Shown: in pieces, positions 6,201 to 7,714 of the stretch
Numbering within the stretch: the first letter of the stretch is position 1
Layout of the letters: each line of letters begins with the position of its first letter
DNA from: Blastocatellia bacterium
GTDB lineage: Bacteria; Acidobacteriota; Blastocatellia; Chloracidobacteriales; JADJPF01
Assembly (NCBI GenBank): GCA_016789295.1
Contig: JAEUQL010000164.1
Location: 1 to 7,714, forward strand
Reading direction: 5' to 3'
DNA length: 7,714 nt
The notes under the pieces: generated by a model
Database searches by the model: none
Seen by the model: the letters and a program-made list of their open reading frames with translations, nothing else
Told to the model about the DNA's origin: nothing
Translations under genes and position numbers: made by a program

Positions 6201-7714
6201 ATGAACAGATCTTCTAGAAGATTCCGACCACTTGCTAGTAGTTCGATGCTGCTTGCTAGCTTGATGTCAGTATCTCTGCTTCTCTTTTCACTGGGAACCA
6301 GAACTGTAATTGCTGAGCAGCCAAAGACTCAACCTGTTGCTCCGCTTGCGGTTGTTGAGACAGAGAGGCTATCAACACATATTAAGTATCTTGCTTCGGA
6401 TGAACTCGAAGGTAGGCGTTCTGGCACTGTTGGATGCAAGCTTGCTGCAGAGTATATTTCCAAACACTATAAACAGCTAGGTTTAAAGACTCCAAATAGT
6501 AGCAGTTATTTTCAACCATTTGAATTTATAGATGGTGTCAAGTTTGATGCAGGCTCCAGCTTCAAAGCCGAAGTAGGAGACAAGAAGCACGAGTTTAAGC
6601 TTGGTGAAGACTATATTCCACTAAACTTTTCAAGCAGCGGCAATATAGAGGCTGGTAAAGACCAAGTTGCACTAGCAGGCTTTGGCATCACTGCTTCGCA
6701 ACTCAACTATGATGACTATGCAAAACTTGAAGCCAAAGACAAGGTACTGATCGTGCTCCCATTTGGTCCTGAAGGTAACAATCTACAGGGTAAATTTGGT
6801 GACTACCTTTCTGTAAGGCGCAAAACGCTTATTGCACGAGAAAAAGGCGCAAAGGCGATTCTGCTAGTCTCCGAGGCTGAGAACTTGAAAGATCGTGCAA
6901 AGATGGCCGATGATGATAACTTCACCGATTCGGGTGTGGTTGTACTAAATATCAGCAAGACAGTTGCCAACGAACTGCTCAAACCTTCTGGCAGAAGTGT
7001 TGAAACTCTGCAGAAGACTGCTTCTGAGACTGGAAGCGGTGAAAGCCTTCTACTTTCAGATATCTCTCTGAAGCTTTCTATCAAAGTTACTCGCGAAATG
7101 AAGACAACCGAAAATGTTATAGGTTGGGTTGAAGGAAATGATGAGAAGCTCAAGAACGAGTACATAGTCATTGGTGCTCACTATGACCACTTGGGTCTTG
7201 GTGGCAGAAGTTCATTGGCTCCAGACCGTTCGGGTATACATCATGGAGCTGACGACAATGCTTCAGGCGTAGCTGGACTTCTTGAACTTGCTCGTGTGTT
7301 TAGCTCAAACCGTGAACTGCTAAAACGGAGCGTTATTTTTGTCGGTTTTTCTGGCGAGGAAGAGGGTTTGTTGGGTTCAAATCATTATGTGAAGAATCCT
7401 CCATTTCCACTTGAGCGCACGGTCGCAATGCTCAATATGGATATGATCGGAAGAATGAGAAAAGATTCTATGGTAGTTGGTGGCATTGGCACATCTCCAG
7501 TTTGGAAGCCAATGATCGAAGAGCTTAACAAAGTTCGTGGTTTTGACCTGAAGCTTCAAGAAGATGGTTTTGGTCCGAGTGACCACGCATCTTTTTATGG
7601 AAAGGACATGCCAGTACTTTTCTTCTTCACAGGTAATCACGAAGACTATCACAGACCTTCGGATACTTCAGACAAGATAAATGTTGTTAGTGAGCAAGCA
7701 ATTGTGACACTAGT
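6201..7714 (+). CDS. Secreted M28 family zinc metallopeptidase with PA domain (3' end beyond the window)
   Basis: The gene opens at ATG 6201 behind AGGAG (7-nt spacing) and has 504 codons before the right edge. A basic N-terminus (NRSSRRFR) and hydrophobic core form a signal peptide, probably cut after VIA (residue 38), so the enzyme is exported to the periplasm or outside. After an M28-typical LASDELEGRRSG segment comes a PA (protease-associated) domain inside the peptidase fold, about residues 150-250. The di-zinc site is complete: His327 in GAHYDHLG, the Asp pair in GADDNASG (349-356), SGEEEG with the general base and ligand at Glu386/Glu387, Asp414 in NMDMIG and His484 in YHRPSDT. Such enzymes are typically aminopeptidases releasing N-terminal residues from peptides. 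All catalytic residues lie in the window, so only a short C-terminal part is missing. The substrate is not predictable. Confidence 0.95.
   Translation, partial: MNRSSRRFRPLASSSMLLASLMSVSLLLFSLGTRTVIAEQPKTQPVAPLAVVETERLSTHIKYLASDELEGRRSGTVGCKLAAEYISKHYKQLGLKTPNSSSYFQPFEFIDGVKFDAGSSFKAEVGDKKHEFKLGEDYIPLNFSSSGNIEAGKDQVALAGFGITASQLNYDDYAKLEAKDKVLIVLPFGPEGNNLQGKFGDYLSVRRKTLIAREKGAKAILLVSEAENLKDRAKMADDDNFTDSGVVVLNISKTVANELLKPSGRSVETLQKTASETGSGESLLLSDISLKLSIKVTREMKTTENVIGWVEGNDEKLKNEYIVIGAHYDHLGLGGRSSLAPDRSGIHHGADDNASGVAGLLELARVFSSNRELLKRSVIFVGFSGEEEGLLGSNHYVKNPPFPLERTVAMLNMDMIGRMRKDSMVVGGIGTSPVWKPMIEELNKVRGFDLKLQEDGFGPSDHASFYGKDMPVLFFFTGNHEDYHRPSDTSDKINVVSEQAIVTL

Noticed and set aside
6803..7652. 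Minus-strand open frames opposite the M28 gene (6803-7171, 7377-7652).
   Set aside because: The plus strand encodes a complete M28 active site; the Ser/Phe-rich antisense translations are typical shadows.

Overview
The window reads as chromosomal DNA of a Gram-negative, moderately AT-rich bacterium. The evidence is a lipoprotein-type lytic transglycosylase and a secreted zinc peptidase, both with export signals. The overall look (TPR-rich Slt, PA-domain M28 peptidase) would suit an Acidobacteriota-like or similar environmental lineage, but I cannot place it firmly from sequence alone.

Layout, right to left along the minus strand, which carries six of the seven genes. A secreted M28 metallopeptidase (6201 to the right edge, plus strand, 3' end missing) diverges from a large TPR lipoprotein with a C-terminal SLT domain (6091 to 3515). 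Only 32 nt after the SLT stop begins a two-gene cassette: an OLD/AAA_15-type ABC ATPase (3482 to 2367), joined by a 1-nt TGATG overlap to a DUF3226-like Toprim protein (2367 to 1729). After a gap of about 200 nt comes a tight three-gene run: a thioredoxin-like [2Fe-2S] ferredoxin (1524 to 1111), a 92-residue protein with a Cys-x4-Cys-Pro-Pro motif (1089 to 811), and a COG0523/CobW-type G3E GTPase (777 to the left edge, 3' end missing).

Two functional units deserve attention. The ATPase plus Toprim pair is a split version of the OLD nuclease architecture, in the same order as the fused protein, and resembles two-gene anti-phage systems such as PARIS. It is somewhat more AT-rich than the gene in front of it and is packed directly behind that housekeeping cell-wall gene. 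The ferredoxin, Cys-motif protein and G3E GTPase look like a metal-handling module in which the GTPase would be the metallochaperone and the two small Cys proteins partners; the metal and client are not visible. The SLT lipoprotein and M28 peptidase are ordinary envelope and secreted hydrolases.

Several starts were moved from the first possible TTG codon to a downstream ATG or GTG: SLT to 6091, ATPase to 3482, Cys-motif protein to 1089. No rRNA, tRNA, CRISPR array, insertion sequence or convincing riboswitch was seen.
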